Assembly: GCA_020049245.1 (NCBI GenBank)
Contig: JAIFLB010000068.1
Span: forward strand, 1-36,310
Source of the DNA: Betaproteobacteria bacterium
Lineage (GTDB): Bacteria; Pseudomonadota; Gammaproteobacteria; Burkholderiales; Thiobacillaceae
Direction of reading: 5' to 3'
Length of the DNA stretch: 36,310 nt
In this document: in pieces, positions 26,872 through 36,310 of the stretch
Layout of the letters: each line of letters begins with the position of its first letter
Numbering within the stretch: position 1 is the stretch's first letter
Translations under genes and position numbers: made by a program
Notes under the pieces: generated by a model
The model's input: only the letters and a program-made list of their open reading frames with translations
The model's database searches: none
Told to the model about the DNA's origin: nothing

Positions 26872-28349
26872 CGCGGGCCATCGAGCTGGTCGCCAGCCTG
26901 CGCGCCCTCGCCCCGGCGGCGCGCAACCTCAGCGCCGACAGCCGGCAGATCGAAGCGGGCGACGTCTTCCTGGCCTTTCCCGGCGCTGAACATGATGGTC
27001 GCGACCATATCGCCAGCGCGATCCATGCCGGCGCCGCCGCAGTGGTATGGGAGCCGACCGGCGGCGAATGGAACACAGCCTGGCGTGTGCCGCACTTGCC
27101 GATCGCGAATCTGAAAGCGGAGGCTGCGGCGCTAGCTGCCGCCTGGTATGACCAACCCTCGCAAACGCTGTGGATGACTGGTGTTACCGGCACCAACGGC
27201 AAGACCTCGGTAGCGCAGTGGCTCGCCGCCGCGTTCACCGACCTGGGCCGCAAAACGGCGACTATCGGCACCCTGGGCAATGGTTTTCCCGGCCAACTTG
27301 CCAGCGCCAGCCACACCACACCGCATGCCGTCAGCCTGCAACGTCTGCTGGCTGATTTCCGCGATGCGGGGGCGGCTGGCGTGGCAATGGAAGTCTCCTC
27401 GCACGGCCTCGACCAGGGTCGCGTCGAAGGCGTCGCGTTCGATGTCGCCGTGTTCACCAACCTGTCGCGCGATCACCTCGACTACCACGGCGACATGCAG
27501 CAATACGCGGCCGCCAAGTCGCGCCTGTTCCACTGGGTCGGACTGAAAGCGGCGGTCCTCAACGCAGACGACGAACTCGGCGCCAAGCTGGTCGAACAAC
27601 TCCGCCACGGCACAACCCGGGTACTCAGTTACGGCCTGCATGCCGGCGACCTGCGCGCGCAACGCTGCCAGGCCGATCGCCACGGTCTGCGCCTGGAAAT
27701 CACTTCGCCCTGGGGCGATGGCCAGCTCGATTCACCGCTGCTCGGTGAATTCAACGCCTACAACCTGCTTGCCGCGCTGGGCGCGCTACTGGTCAGCGAT
27801 GTGCCGCTGGAGCGGGCACTGGCCGCGCTGGCGAAAATGCAGCCGGTAGCCGGCCGCATGCAACGCGTCGATGCCGGCGCCGACGATCCCAGCGTGATCA
27901 TTGACTTCGCCCACACACCGGACGCGCTCGACAAAGTGCTGGTGGCGCTGAAACCGCTGACCAGCGGCCGCCTGATCTGCGTCTTCGGCTGCGGCGGTGG
28001 CCGTGATACCGGCAAGCGTCCGTTGATGGGCGCGGCGGTGGCGGCGCGCGCCGATCTCGCCATCGTCACCAGCGACAACCCGCGTCACGAAGATCCGGCG
28101 CATATCGTCGCCGACATTCTCAGCGGCATGCCACCTGATCAAACCGTCATCCTCGACCGCCGCGCCGCGATCAGCAGCGCCATCCTGCACGCAGGTCCGG
28201 ATGACATCGTCGTGCTGGCCGGCAAGGGGCATGAGGATTACCAGGACATCAAAGGCGTCAAACACCCCTTCTCCGATCTCGTCGAAGCCCGTCTCGCGCT
28301 GGCGGCCAGATCATCCAATCCAGCAAGGAATTCGCATGCGTCTGCATGA
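26868..28349 (+). CDS. murE: UDP-MurNAc-tripeptide synthetase (MurE)
   Basis: 'GVTGTNGKTSVAQWLAAAF', 'SSHGLDQGRVEGVAFDVAVFTNLSRDHLDYHG', 'TSDNPRHEDP' (DNPR motif of meso-DAP-adding enzymes). Confidence 0.96.
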   Translation: MTRAIELVASLRALAPAARNLSADSRQIEAGDVFLAFPGAEHDGRDHIASAIHAGAAAVVWEPTGGEWNTAWRVPHLPIANLKAEAAALAAAWYDQPSQTLWMTGVTGTNGKTSVAQWLAAAFTDLGRKTATIGTLGNGFPGQLASASHTTPHAVSLQRLLADFRDAGAAGVAMEVSSHGLDQGRVEGVAFDVAVFTNLSRDHLDYHGDMQQYAAAKSRLFHWVGLKAAVLNADDELGAKLVEQLRHGTTRVLSYGLHAGDLRAQRCQADRHGLRLEITSPWGDGQLDSPLLGEFNAYNLLAALGALLVSDVPLERALAALAKMQPVAGRMQRVDAGADDPSVIIDFAHTPDALDKVLVALKPLTSGRLICVFGCGGGRDTGKRPLMGAAVAARADLAIVTSDNPRHEDPAHIVADILSGMPPDQTVILDRRAAISSAILHAGPDDIVVLAGKGHEDYQDIKGVKHPFSDLVEARLALAARSSNPARNSHASA

Positions 28350-29694
28350 AGCCGCCCAGGCACTCAACGCCGCCGCTGTCGGCGCCGACGTCAGCATCAC
28401 CGCCGTTGTCACCGACTCGCGCAAACTCAGCCCGGGGTGCCTGTTCGTGGCCTTGAAAGGGCCACGCTACGACGGCCACAGCTTTGCCGCCAAGGCGCTG
28501 GAACAAGGCGCCGCCGCAGTCATGGTGGCGGCGAGCGCGCAAATGGCGATCAGCCCGGCCCTGATGGTGGACGACACGCTGCAGGCCCTCGGCCAACTCG
28601 CGGCCTGGCATCGCAGCCGCATGCCGGCCAAGGTCGCCGCGATCACCGGCAGCAACGGCAAGACCTCGGTGAAAGAAATGCTGGCCGCGATTCTCGCCGT
28701 CGATGTCGGCGCAGATGCCGTGCTGGCGACCGAAGGCAATCTCAACAACGACATCGGCATGCCGCTGACACTGTTGAAACTGACCCCGGAACACCGTTAC
28801 GCGGCGATCGAAATGGGCATGAACCATCCCGGCGAAATCGGCTATCTGACCCAGATTGCGCGGCCGGAAGTGGCGCTGGTCAACAACGCGTTGCGCGCCC
28901 ACCTCGAAGGACTCGGCACGATCGAAGCGGTGGCGCGCGCCAAAGGCGAGATCTATGCCGGGCTGAAGGACGACGGTATCGCCATCATCAATATTGATGA
29001 CCCACATGCCGATCTCTGGCTCAGCCTCGCTATTCGCCACCAGGTGATGAGCTTCGGCTTCGCCGAACAGGCTGATGTGCGCATCGTTGCAGCCAGCCAA
29101 ACTGAGTTGAAAACCCCGCTCGTGCTGGAAACCCCGGCTGGCCGTATCGAGACCACCTTGCAGGTGCCCGGCCAGCACAACCTGCGCAATGCTGCAGCCG
29201 CCGCCAGTCTGGCATTGGCGCTCGGCATCCCGACGAAATCGATCGCCGACGGCCTGGCCAACTACAGCGGCGTCAAGGGGCGCCTGCAAGCGCATGCCTG
29301 CATTCTCGGCGCGACGCTGATCGACGATACCTACAACGCCAATCCCGATTCCGTGCTGGCCGCCATCCAGGTGCTGGCGGCGCGGCCGGGCACGCGCATT
29401 CTGGTGCTGGGCGACATGGGCGAACTCGGCCCGGATGCCGCCAAGATGCATCGCGAAGTCGGCGAGAAAGCGCACGCCGCCGGCATCGACCGCCTGCTTT
29501 GCCTGGGCGAGATGACGATCAACTCGGTTGAAGCCTTCGGCAAGAACGCGATGCACTTCGAGCGCATCGAGGAACTGCTGGCGGAAATCGAATGCGCGCT
29601 CGGGCCGCAAGTCACGGTGCTGGTGAAGGGTTCCCGCTTCATGCAGATGGAACGGGTGGTGAAGTCGTTCATCGAGGACAAGACATGCTCCTGA
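28336..29694 (+). CDS. murF: UDP-MurNAc-tripeptide:D-Ala-D-Ala ligase (MurF)
   Basis: '[19 protein letters not shown]', '[17 protein letters not shown]', '[15 protein letters not shown]'. Confidence 0.96.
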   Translation: MRLHEAAQALNAAAVGADVSITAVVTDSRKLSPGCLFVALKGPRYDGHSFAAKALEQGAAAVMVAASAQMAISPALMVDDTLQALGQLAAWHRSRMPAKVAAITGSNGKTSVKEMLAAILAVDVGADAVLATEGNLNNDIGMPLTLLKLTPEHRYAAIEMGMNHPGEIGYLTQIARPEVALVNNALRAHLEGLGTIEAVARAKGEIYAGLKDDGIAIINIDDPHADLWLSLAIRHQVMSFGFAEQADVRIVAASQTELKTPLVLETPAGRIETTLQVPGQHNLRNAAAAASLALALGIPTKSIADGLANYSGVKGRLQAHACILGATLIDDTYNANPDSVLAAIQVLAARPGTRILVLGDMGELGPDAAKMHREVGEKAHAAGIDRLLCLGEMTINSVEAFGKNAMHFERIEELLAEIECALGPQVTVLVKGSRFMQMERVVKSFIEDKTCS

Positions 29695-30770
29695 TGCTCG
29701 CCCAGTGGCTCGGCCACGATATCCGCGCCTTCAACGTGTTCCAGTACATCACGCTGCGTGGCGTGCTGGCGGCGCTGACCGCGCTGATGATCTCGTTCAT
29801 TCTCGGCCCGGCGATGATTCGCAAGCTGACCGAGTTGAAGGTTGGCCAGCCGGTGCGCGACGACGGCCCGCAAACCCATCTGGTGAAAGCCGGCACGCCG
29901 ACCATGGGCGGTGCCTTGATCCTCGCCTCGATCATCCTGACCACGTTGTTGTGGGCCGATCTGACCAACCGTTATGTCTGGATTGCGCTGCTGACGCTGG
30001 TCGGTTTCGGCGCCATTGGCTGGGTTGACGACTGGCGCAAGGTAGTGGAGAAAAACCCGCGCGGCCTGGCTTCACGCTGGAAGTATTTCTGGCAATCGGT
30101 GATCGCCGCCGCCATCGCCGCCTGGCTGGCCTGGTCAGCGCACCTGCCGGCGCAGACCGAGCTGATCGTGCCGTTCTTCAAACATATCGTGATGCCGCTC
30201 GGCGCCGTCGGCTTCGTCGTGCTGGCCTACTTCGTCATCGTCGGCACCAGCAACGCGGTCAACCTGACCGACGGCGCCGATGGCCTGGCGATCCTGCCCA
30301 CGGTCATGGTGGCGGGTGCACTGGCCATCTTCGCCTATGTCGCCGGCCATGCCGTGTTCTCCAAATATCTCGGCCTGCCGCACATTCCCGGCGCCGGTGA
30401 ACTGGTGGTGTTCTGCACCGCAATGGTCGGCGCCGGGCTGGCCTTCCTCTGGTTCAACGCCTATCCGGCGGAAGTCTTCATGGGCGACGTCGGCGCGCTG
30501 GCGCTGGGCGCCGCGCTCGGCGTGGTGGCGGTGATCGTGCGACAGGAAATCGTGCTGTTCATCATGGGCGGCGTCTTCGTCGCCGAGGCCATCTCGGTGA
30601 TGGTGCAGGTCGGATCGTTCAAATTGCGCGGCAAACGCGTCTTCCTGATGGCGCCGATCCACCACCACTTCGAGAAGAAGGGCTGGAAGGAAACCCAGGT
30701 CGTGGTGCGCTTCTGGATCATCTCGATGATCCTGGTGTTGATTGGTCTGGCTTCGTTGAAGTTGAGGTAA
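29685..30770 (+). CDS. mraY: Phospho-MurNAc-pentapeptide transferase (MraY)
   Basis: '[13 protein letters not shown]', '[16 protein letters not shown]', '[23 protein letters not shown]'. Confidence 0.97.
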   Translation: MLLMLAQWLGHDIRAFNVFQYITLRGVLAALTALMISFILGPAMIRKLTELKVGQPVRDDGPQTHLVKAGTPTMGGALILASIILTTLLWADLTNRYVWIALLTLVGFGAIGWVDDWRKVVEKNPRGLASRWKYFWQSVIAAAIAAWLAWSAHLPAQTELIVPFFKHIVMPLGAVGFVVLAYFVIVGTSNAVNLTDGADGLAILPTVMVAGALAIFAYVAGHAVFSKYLGLPHIPGAGELVVFCTAMVGAGLAFLWFNAYPAEVFMGDVGALALGAALGVVAVIVRQEIVLFIMGGVFVAEAISVMVQVGSFKLRGKRVFLMAPIHHHFEKKGWKETQVVVRFWIISMILVLIGLASLKLR

Positions 30771-30777
30771 GCAGAGC

Positions 30778-32190
30778 ATGAATACGCAGTCATCCAGCTT
30801 CTCCAACATCAAGGCTCTGGTCATCGGCCTTGGTGATACCGGCGCGTCCTGCGTGCGCTGGCTGCTGGAACACGACGCCACGGTGCGCGCCACCGATAGC
30901 CGCGACGAACCGCCGCATGCGCAGCATCTGCGTGAAGCCTTCCCGGAAGTAAAGCTGAGCCTGGGCGGCTTCCAGAGCGCCGATATCGACTGGGCCGATC
31001 TGGTCGTGGTCAGCCCCGGTGTTGCGCTGGCGACGCCGGAAATCCAGCAGGCGATCGCCGCTGGCAAGGATGTCGTCGGCGATGTCGAATTGTTCGCGCG
31101 CGCAATCCGCGGTTCAAAAACCAAAGTCATCGCGATCACCGGTTCCAACGGCAAGAGCACGGTGACCAGTCTGGTTGGTCACCTGTGCGCGGCGGTCGGA
31201 CTCGATACCGTGGTTGCCGGCAACATCGGTCTGCCGGTGCTGGAAGCGCTCGATAACCGGGAAACACTGAACAAAGACCCCGATGTCTGGGTGCTGGAAC
31301 TCTCCAGTTTCCAACTCGAAACCACCTCCAGCCTGCATCCTGACGCGGCGACCGTGCTGAATATTTCGCAGGATCACATGGATCGTTATGCCAGTCTGGA
31401 TGATTACGCGGCCGCCAAGGCGCGCATCTTTGCCGGCAACGGGGTACAGGTATTGAATCTCGACGATCCGGCGGTGATGGCGATGGCGTTGCCTGGCCGC
31501 GCCATGTCGACCTTCAGCATAGTCATGGACACCGCCACGGCGCAAAGCGCTGAACCGGCAGCGCAGCTGGTTTTTGGCCTGACCCAGCGCAAGGAGCGAC
31601 TCTGGCTGGCGGAAGGCGAGGAAGCGTTGTTACCGGTCGACAAGCTGCCCATCGCTGGCCTGCACAATGCCGCAAATACACTCGCCGCGCTGGCGCTGTG
31701 CCGCGCCATCGGCTTGCCGTATGACGGCCTGGTTCCGGCGTTGAAGACCTTCCAGGGGCTGCCACATCGGGTCCAGCGCGTCGCCGAAGTCGACGGCCGT
31801 ACGTTCTACGATGATTCCAAGGGCACCAATGTCGGCGCTACCGCCGCCGCGCTGCTGGGCTTCACTGTGCCGGTGGTGTTGATCGCCGGCGGCGACGGCA
31901 AAGGGCAGGATTTCTCGCCGCTGCGGGATGCGGTCAAGAACGCCCGCGCCGTCGTATTGATCGGTCGCGATGCAGCGCTGATCGAAGCCGCGATCGGCGA
32001 AGCCTGTCCGCTACATCACGCTGCCAGCATGCCGGAAGCGGTCGCCAAGGCGTTTGCACTGTCGCAACCGGGCGACGCCGTGCTGCTGTCTCCCGCCTGC
32101 GCCAGCTGGGACATGTTCCGCAATTACGCGCATCGTGCCGAAGTCTTCATCGCGGCAGTGCATGCGTTGGAGGGCGACCATGTTTCATAA
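30778..32190 (+). CDS. murD: UDP-MurNAc-L-alanine:D-glutamate ligase (MurD)
   Basis: '[20 protein letters not shown]', 'ELSSFQLETTSSLHPDAATVLNISQDHMDRY'. Confidence 0.96.
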   Translation: MNTQSSSFSNIKALVIGLGDTGASCVRWLLEHDATVRATDSRDEPPHAQHLREAFPEVKLSLGGFQSADIDWADLVVVSPGVALATPEIQQAIAAGKDVVGDVELFARAIRGSKTKVIAITGSNGKSTVTSLVGHLCAAVGLDTVVAGNIGLPVLEALDNRETLNKDPDVWVLELSSFQLETTSSLHPDAATVLNISQDHMDRYASLDDYAAAKARIFAGNGVQVLNLDDPAVMAMALPGRAMSTFSIVMDTATAQSAEPAAQLVFGLTQRKERLWLAEGEEALLPVDKLPIAGLHNAANTLAALALCRAIGLPYDGLVPALKTFQGLPHRVQRVAEVDGRTFYDDSKGTNVGATAAALLGFTVPVVLIAGGDGKGQDFSPLRDAVKNARAVVLIGRDAALIEAAIGEACPLHHAASMPEAVAKAFALSQPGDAVLLSPACASWDMFRNYAHRAEVFIAAVHALEGDHVS

Positions 32191-33382
32191 CGCCGCCCTC
32201 AAGCGCACCGCCCTGACCCCGTATGACTGGGGACTGGTGTTCGCTTCGCTGGCATTGCTGATGATTGGCCTGGTGATGGTCTATTCCGCCTCGGTACCGA
32301 CGGCGGAAGCCAAGTCCGCCGCCAACCAGTCGGCGTTCTATCTGATCCGCCATTCGATGTATCTGGTGATCGGCCTCGGCGCCGGTTATGCCGCGCTGCA
32401 GATCCCGATCGATACCTGGCAAAAACTGTCACCCATTCTGTTCATGCTCGGCGCGGCGGCGCTGGTGATCGTCCTGATTCCATTCATCGGACGCGAAGTG
32501 AATGGCAGCCGGCGCTGGATTCCGCTCGGTCCATTGGGCAATTTCCAGCCTTCCGAATTGATGAAATTCGCCACCATCCTGTATGCCGCCGACTACACGG
32601 TGCGCAAGGCGGCGCATATGCAGAGCCTGAAAAAGGGCTTCCTGCCAATGTTCCTGGTGATGCTGTTCCTCGGCGCCATGCTGCTGCTGGAGCCGGACTT
32701 TGGCGCCTTCGTGGTGATCGTGTTCATCGCGCTCGCCATCCTGTTCCTTGGCGGCCTCAATGCCCGTCTGTTCGTCGGCCTGATCGTGCTGCTGGCGATC
32801 GGCTTCGTGCTGCTGGTGGTGTTGTCGCCCTACCGCCTGGCACGCGTCACCAGCTACCTCAATCCCTGGTCGGATCCCTACGGCGCCGGCTATCAGTTAT
32901 CGCACGCGCTGATCGCCTTCGGCAGTGGCGAATTCACCGGCGTCGGCCTCGGCGATAGCGTCGAGAAACTGTTCTACCTGCCCGAGGCCTACACCGACTT
33001 CCTGTTGGCGGTGACCGGCGAGGAACTCGGTTTGATCGGCGTCATGACGGTGATTGGCTTGTTCGCCTGGCTGACCTGGCGCGCATTCTCCATCGGCTGG
33101 CAAGCCGGCCTGATGGGACGCAACTACGCCGCGCTGGTAGCGCAGGGCGTCGGCGTCTGGATGGGCGTGCAATCGTTCATCAACATGGGCGTCAACCTTG
33201 GCCTGCTACCGACCAAAGGCCTGACCCTGCCGCTGATGAGTTATGGCGGTTCCGGCATCATCGCCAACTGCCTGGCGCTGGCGGTGCTGTTGCGCATCGA
33301 CTTCGAGAACCGCTGCATGATGAAGGGCAGCACCTTCGGTCCGCGCAGCGTGCGTCTGGCCGGCGAAGGGAAGCGCACATGA
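32180..33382 (+). CDS. ftsW: Peptidoglycan glycosyltransferase FtsW
   Basis: SEDS family '[23 protein letters not shown]', '[20 protein letters not shown]', '[25 protein letters not shown]'. Start ATG 32180. Confidence 0.96.
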   Translation: MFHNAALKRTALTPYDWGLVFASLALLMIGLVMVYSASVPTAEAKSAANQSAFYLIRHSMYLVIGLGAGYAALQIPIDTWQKLSPILFMLGAAALVIVLIPFIGREVNGSRRWIPLGPLGNFQPSELMKFATILYAADYTVRKAAHMQSLKKGFLPMFLVMLFLGAMLLLEPDFGAFVVIVFIALAILFLGGLNARLFVGLIVLLAIGFVLLVVLSPYRLARVTSYLNPWSDPYGAGYQLSHALIAFGSGEFTGVGLGDSVEKLFYLPEAYTDFLLAVTGEELGLIGVMTVIGLFAWLTWRAFSIGWQAGLMGRNYAALVAQGVGVWMGVQSFINMGVNLGLLPTKGLTLPLMSYGGSGIIANCLALAVLLRIDFENRCMMKGSTFGPRSVRLAGEGKRT

Positions 33383-34488
33383 ACATCAGCCGGCAAAGAA
33401 CCCTGCTGGTCATGGCCGGCGGCACCGGCGGCCATGTGATGCCGGCGCTGGCGGTGGCGGAAGCCCTGCGCGGCGAAGGCTGGCGCGTGGTCTGGCTGGG
33501 CACCAAGGCCGGCATGGAAGCGAAGCTGGCGGTGGAGAAAGGGTTCGAGATGGCCTGGGTGCGGGTTGCCGGCGTGCGCGGCAAGAGCCTGCTCACCAAA
33601 CTGTTGCTGCCGGCCAATCTGCTCGCCGCGTTCTGGCAGGCGGCGCGCGCAATTTTCCGCGAACGGCCGGATGTCGCACTCGGCCTCGGCGGCTATGTCG
33701 CCTTCCCCGGCGGCATGATGGCCAGCCTGCTCGGCAAGCCGCTGGTGATCCACGAACAGAACGCCATCGCCGGACTGACCAATCGCATGCTGGCTTGCCT
33801 CGCCGATCGCGTGCTGCTCGGCTTGCCGGCGGCTTTCCAGAACGCCAATGACAAACCGATCCCCTGCGGCAAGCTGGCCAGCGAATGGGTCGGCAACCCG
33901 GTGCGTCCGGAAATTGCGGCAGTGGCTGATCCCGCCTCGCGCTTTGCCGGCCGCAGCGGTCCTTTGCGCTTGCTGGTGGTCGGCGGCAGCCTGGGCGCGC
34001 AGGCCTTGAATGAACTGATTCCGCAAGCACTGGCGAAGCTGGAGGCCTCACAGCGGCCGCTGGTTCGCCACCAGTCCGGTGCCAGACATCTGGATGCACT
34101 GCAAACAAACTATGCCAACGCTGGCGTTGCGGCGGAATGCCTGACTTTCATCACCGACATGGCAGAAGCCTATGCCTGGGCCGACGTGGTGATCTGCCGC
34201 GCCGGCGCATTGACCGTGGCGGAAATTGCCGCCGCCGGCGCGGCCGCCCTGTTCGTGCCTTTCCCGTTTGCGGTGGATGACCACCAGACCGCCAACGCCC
34301 GTTTTCTCTCTGATGCCGGGGCTGCCTGGCTGATGCCGCAAAGCAGCCTCAGCGCTGAAAGTCTGGCGGCATGGTTGGTCGGCCTGAATCGCGACACATT
34401 GCTGGCGCGTGCCACGAAGGCACGCACGCAGGCCAAGCCGGGAGCCACCGCGCGTGTCGCCGCAATCTGCAAGGAAATCGCACGATGA
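33379..34488 (+). CDS. murG: UDP-GlcNAc:lipid I N-acetylglucosamine transferase (MurG)
   Basis: '[19 protein letters not shown]', '[34 protein letters not shown]', '[35 protein letters not shown]'. Confidence 0.97.
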   Translation: MNISRQRTLLVMAGGTGGHVMPALAVAEALRGEGWRVVWLGTKAGMEAKLAVEKGFEMAWVRVAGVRGKSLLTKLLLPANLLAAFWQAARAIFRERPDVALGLGGYVAFPGGMMASLLGKPLVIHEQNAIAGLTNRMLACLADRVLLGLPAAFQNANDKPIPCGKLASEWVGNPVRPEIAAVADPASRFAGRSGPLRLLVVGGSLGAQALNELIPQALAKLEASQRPLVRHQSGARHLDALQTNYANAGVAAECLTFITDMAEAYAWADVVICRAGALTVAEIAAAGAAALFVPFPFAVDDHQTANARFLSDAGAAWLMPQSSLSAESLAAWLVGLNRDTLLARATKARTQAKPGATARVAAICKEIAR

Positions 34489-35906
34489 AACATAAAGTCC
34501 GTCGCATTCACTTCGTCGGCATCGGCGGCGCCGGCATGAGCGGCATCGCCGAAGTCCTGCTCAATCTGGGCTATCAGGTATCCGGCAGCGATGGCGCCAG
34601 CAACGCCGTCACCCAGCGGCTGGCGGACATGGGGGCGACAGTTTTCCAGGGACACGCCAGCGAAAACGTCCAAAACATCGACGTAATGGTGATTTCCAGC
34701 GCGATCAAGCCAGACAACCCGGAAGTTGTTGCGGCGCGGGAAAAGCATATTCCGGTGGTCGCCCGCGCCATGATGCTGGCCGAACTGATGCGCTTCAAAC
34801 AAGGCATCGCCATCGCCGGCACGCACGGCAAAACCACCACCACCAGCCTGATCGCCAGTGTGCTGAACGAAGCCGGCCTGGACCCGACCTTCGTCATCGG
34901 TGGCAAGTTGCTCGCCGCCGGCGCCAATGCGCGACTCGGCCAGGGCGAATGGCTGGTAGCGGAAGCCGATGAATCCGACGCGTCCTTCCTGCATCTGTCA
35001 CCGGTGTTGTCGGTGGTGACCAACATCGACGCCGATCACATGGAAACCTATGACCACGATTTCGAGAAACTGAAATCGGCGTTCATCGAATTCCTGCATC
35101 GGCTGCCGTTCTGGGGCATGGCCGTGGTCTGCGCCGACGACGCCAACGTGCGCGGCCTGCTGCCGCGCATCACCAAACCGGTGATGACCTACGGCACGAC
35201 CGACGACTGCATGATCCAGGCTGTGAACATCCGCGCCGAGGATGGCCGCATGCGGTTCACCGCGTTGCGCAACGGCACGCGTTCTCCGATCGACATCACG
35301 CTGAACCTGCCCGGCATGCATAACGTATTAAATGCGCTGGCCGCGATCGCGGTGGCGTGGGAACTGCAAGTACCAGACGCCGCCGTGCAAAAGGCGCTGG
35401 CCGGCTTTAGCGGCGTCGGTCGCCGCTTCCAGCGTTATGGCGAAATTGAGCTGGCCGATGGTCGGACGGGGTTGCGTACATTCACGCTGGTCGACGACTA
35501 TGGCCATCACCCGGTGGAGATGCGCGCCACGCTATGTGCCGCGCGCGGTGCTTTCCCCGGTCGCCGCCTGGTGCTTGCCTTCCAGCCGCATCGCTACACG
35601 CGCACACGCGATCTGTTCGAGGATTTCGTGCAGGTGCTGTCGCAGGCCGACGCGGTGCTGCTGACCGAAGTCTATGCCGCCAGCGAACAACCCATCGTCG
35701 CCGCCGACGGCCGCAGCCTGGCGCGCGCGGTCCGGGTCGCCGGCAAGGTCGAGCCGGTGTTCATCGCCGACATCAACGATCTACCCGCTGCACTGGCCGA
35801 CTTCATTCAGGACGGCGATGTCGTGCTCTGCATGGGCGCCGGCTCGATCGGCCAGACACCGGCACGCCTTGCCGCGTTGGGTGTGCAATCCGGAGACGCC
35901 GCATGA
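34485..35906 (+). CDS. murC: UDP-MurNAc:L-alanine ligase (MurC)
   Basis: '[28 protein letters not shown]', '[18 protein letters not shown]', '[14 protein letters not shown]'. Start ATG 34485 (ATGA overlap with murG). Confidence 0.97.
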   Translation: MKHKVRRIHFVGIGGAGMSGIAEVLLNLGYQVSGSDGASNAVTQRLADMGATVFQGHASENVQNIDVMVISSAIKPDNPEVVAAREKHIPVVARAMMLAELMRFKQGIAIAGTHGKTTTTSLIASVLNEAGLDPTFVIGGKLLAAGANARLGQGEWLVAEADESDASFLHLSPVLSVVTNIDADHMETYDHDFEKLKSAFIEFLHRLPFWGMAVVCADDANVRGLLPRITKPVMTYGTTDDCMIQAVNIRAEDGRMRFTALRNGTRSPIDITLNLPGMHNVLNALAAIAVAWELQVPDAAVQKALAGFSGVGRRFQRYGEIELADGRTGLRTFTLVDDYGHHPVEMRATLCAARGAFPGRRLVLAFQPHRYTRTRDLFEDFVQVLSQADAVLLTEVYAASEQPIVAADGRSLARAVRVAGKVEPVFIADINDLPAALADFIQDGDVVLCMGAGSIGQTPARLAALGVQSGDAA

Positions 35907-36310
35907 TCGTGGCCGACTACACCAACCCGCCGGTGAAGGTGCCTGGCACCCAGGGCGAGTTGCAGCTGAATGTCGACATGAGCGGCTATACCAGCTGGCG
36001 CGCCGGCGGCAAGGCGGATCGGTTGTATACGCCGCTCGACCTGGCCGATCTGTGCGCCTTCCTGAAGACCCTGGAACGCAACGAACCACTGTACTTCATC
36101 GGCCTTGGCAGCAACCTGCTGGTGCGCGACGCCGGCCTGCGCGGCACGGTGATTCATCTGCACGGCGCGCTGAAGCGGATCGATCTGGAACAACGCAAAA
36201 CCAATGGCAGCGACAGCAGCAGCCCATTCGGCGTGATTTTTGCCGAAGCCGGCGTCGCCAGCCCGAAACTGGCGCGCTATGCCGCCACGCATAATCTGGT
36301 CGGCGCTGAA
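35903..36310 (+). CDS. murB: UDP-N-acetylenolpyruvoylglucosamine reductase (MurB), 3' truncated by window edge
   Basis: ATGA overlap with murC; translation '[32 protein letters not shown]....[25 protein letters not shown]' is the MurB FAD-binding N-terminus. Confidence 0.95.
   Translation, partial: MIVADYTNPPVKVPGTQGELQLNVDMSGYTSWRAGGKADRLYTPLDLADLCAFLKTLERNEPLYFIGLGSNLLVRDAGLRGTVIHLHGALKRIDLEQRKTNGSDSSSPFGVIFAEAGVASPKLARYAATHNLVGAE

Noticed and set aside
28258-29610. 450-aa minus-strand ORF opposite murF
   Set aside because: Mirror-frame artefact of high GC3 in murF; no recognisable protein features.
30135-31160. 341-aa minus-strand ORF opposite mraY/murD
   Set aside because: Shadow ORF; mraY and murD are unambiguous.
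23398-36310. dcw cluster examined for inserted or missing genes
   Set aside because: Gene order mraZ-rsmH-ftsL-ftsI-murE-murF-mraY-murD-ftsW-murG-murC-murB is the standard arrangement with tight overlaps; nothing unusual inside.
1-36310. CRISPR arrays, tRNAs, IS elements, phage or toxin-antitoxin modules
   Set aside because: No spaced direct-repeat arrays, tRNA-like cloverleaf sequences, transposase motifs or recognisable TA pairs were seen by reading; a systematic tool search could not be run.

Overview
The window looks like an ordinary, gene-dense proteobacterial chromosome segment, probably betaproteobacterial (inferred from gene order). Six blocks are visible. (1) 2-3951: a partial flavin reductase, a small unknown protein, and an orphan RND pump on the minus strand. 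(2) 4054-7709: a five-gene plus-strand run with two SRPBCC-like exported proteins, a lipoprotein, a YbhP-like EEP phosphatase and a ClsB-like cardiolipin synthase. (3) 16974 down to 7738, minus strand: kdsD-kdsC-lptC-lptA-lptB-rpoN-hpf-ptsN-hprK-rapZ, then a NusG-domain-II protein, a Gx transporter-like protein and ubiX. (4) 17024-21486: a CPA2/KefB-like antiporter with a disrupted frame, an orphan prepilin-like protein, a periplasmic helical protein and a YceI protein. (5) A chalcone-isomerase-fold protein, preceded on the minus strand by two short ORFs missing from the supplied ORF track. (6) rnpB and the division/cell wall cluster mraZ-rsmH-ftsL-ftsI-murE-murF-mraY-murD-ftsW-murG-murC-murB (truncated). 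I see no CRISPR array, transposon, phage or obvious defence island. The observations most worth checking are the hidden small-ORF operon (22656 down to 21710), the antiporter split at its RCK hinge with an apparent re-initiation site, the 10-bp-phased GTG ladder at the dcw promoter, and a perfect 13-bp inverted repeat between rnpB and mraZ. All assignments come from reading the sequence and from family knowledge; no database searches were run.
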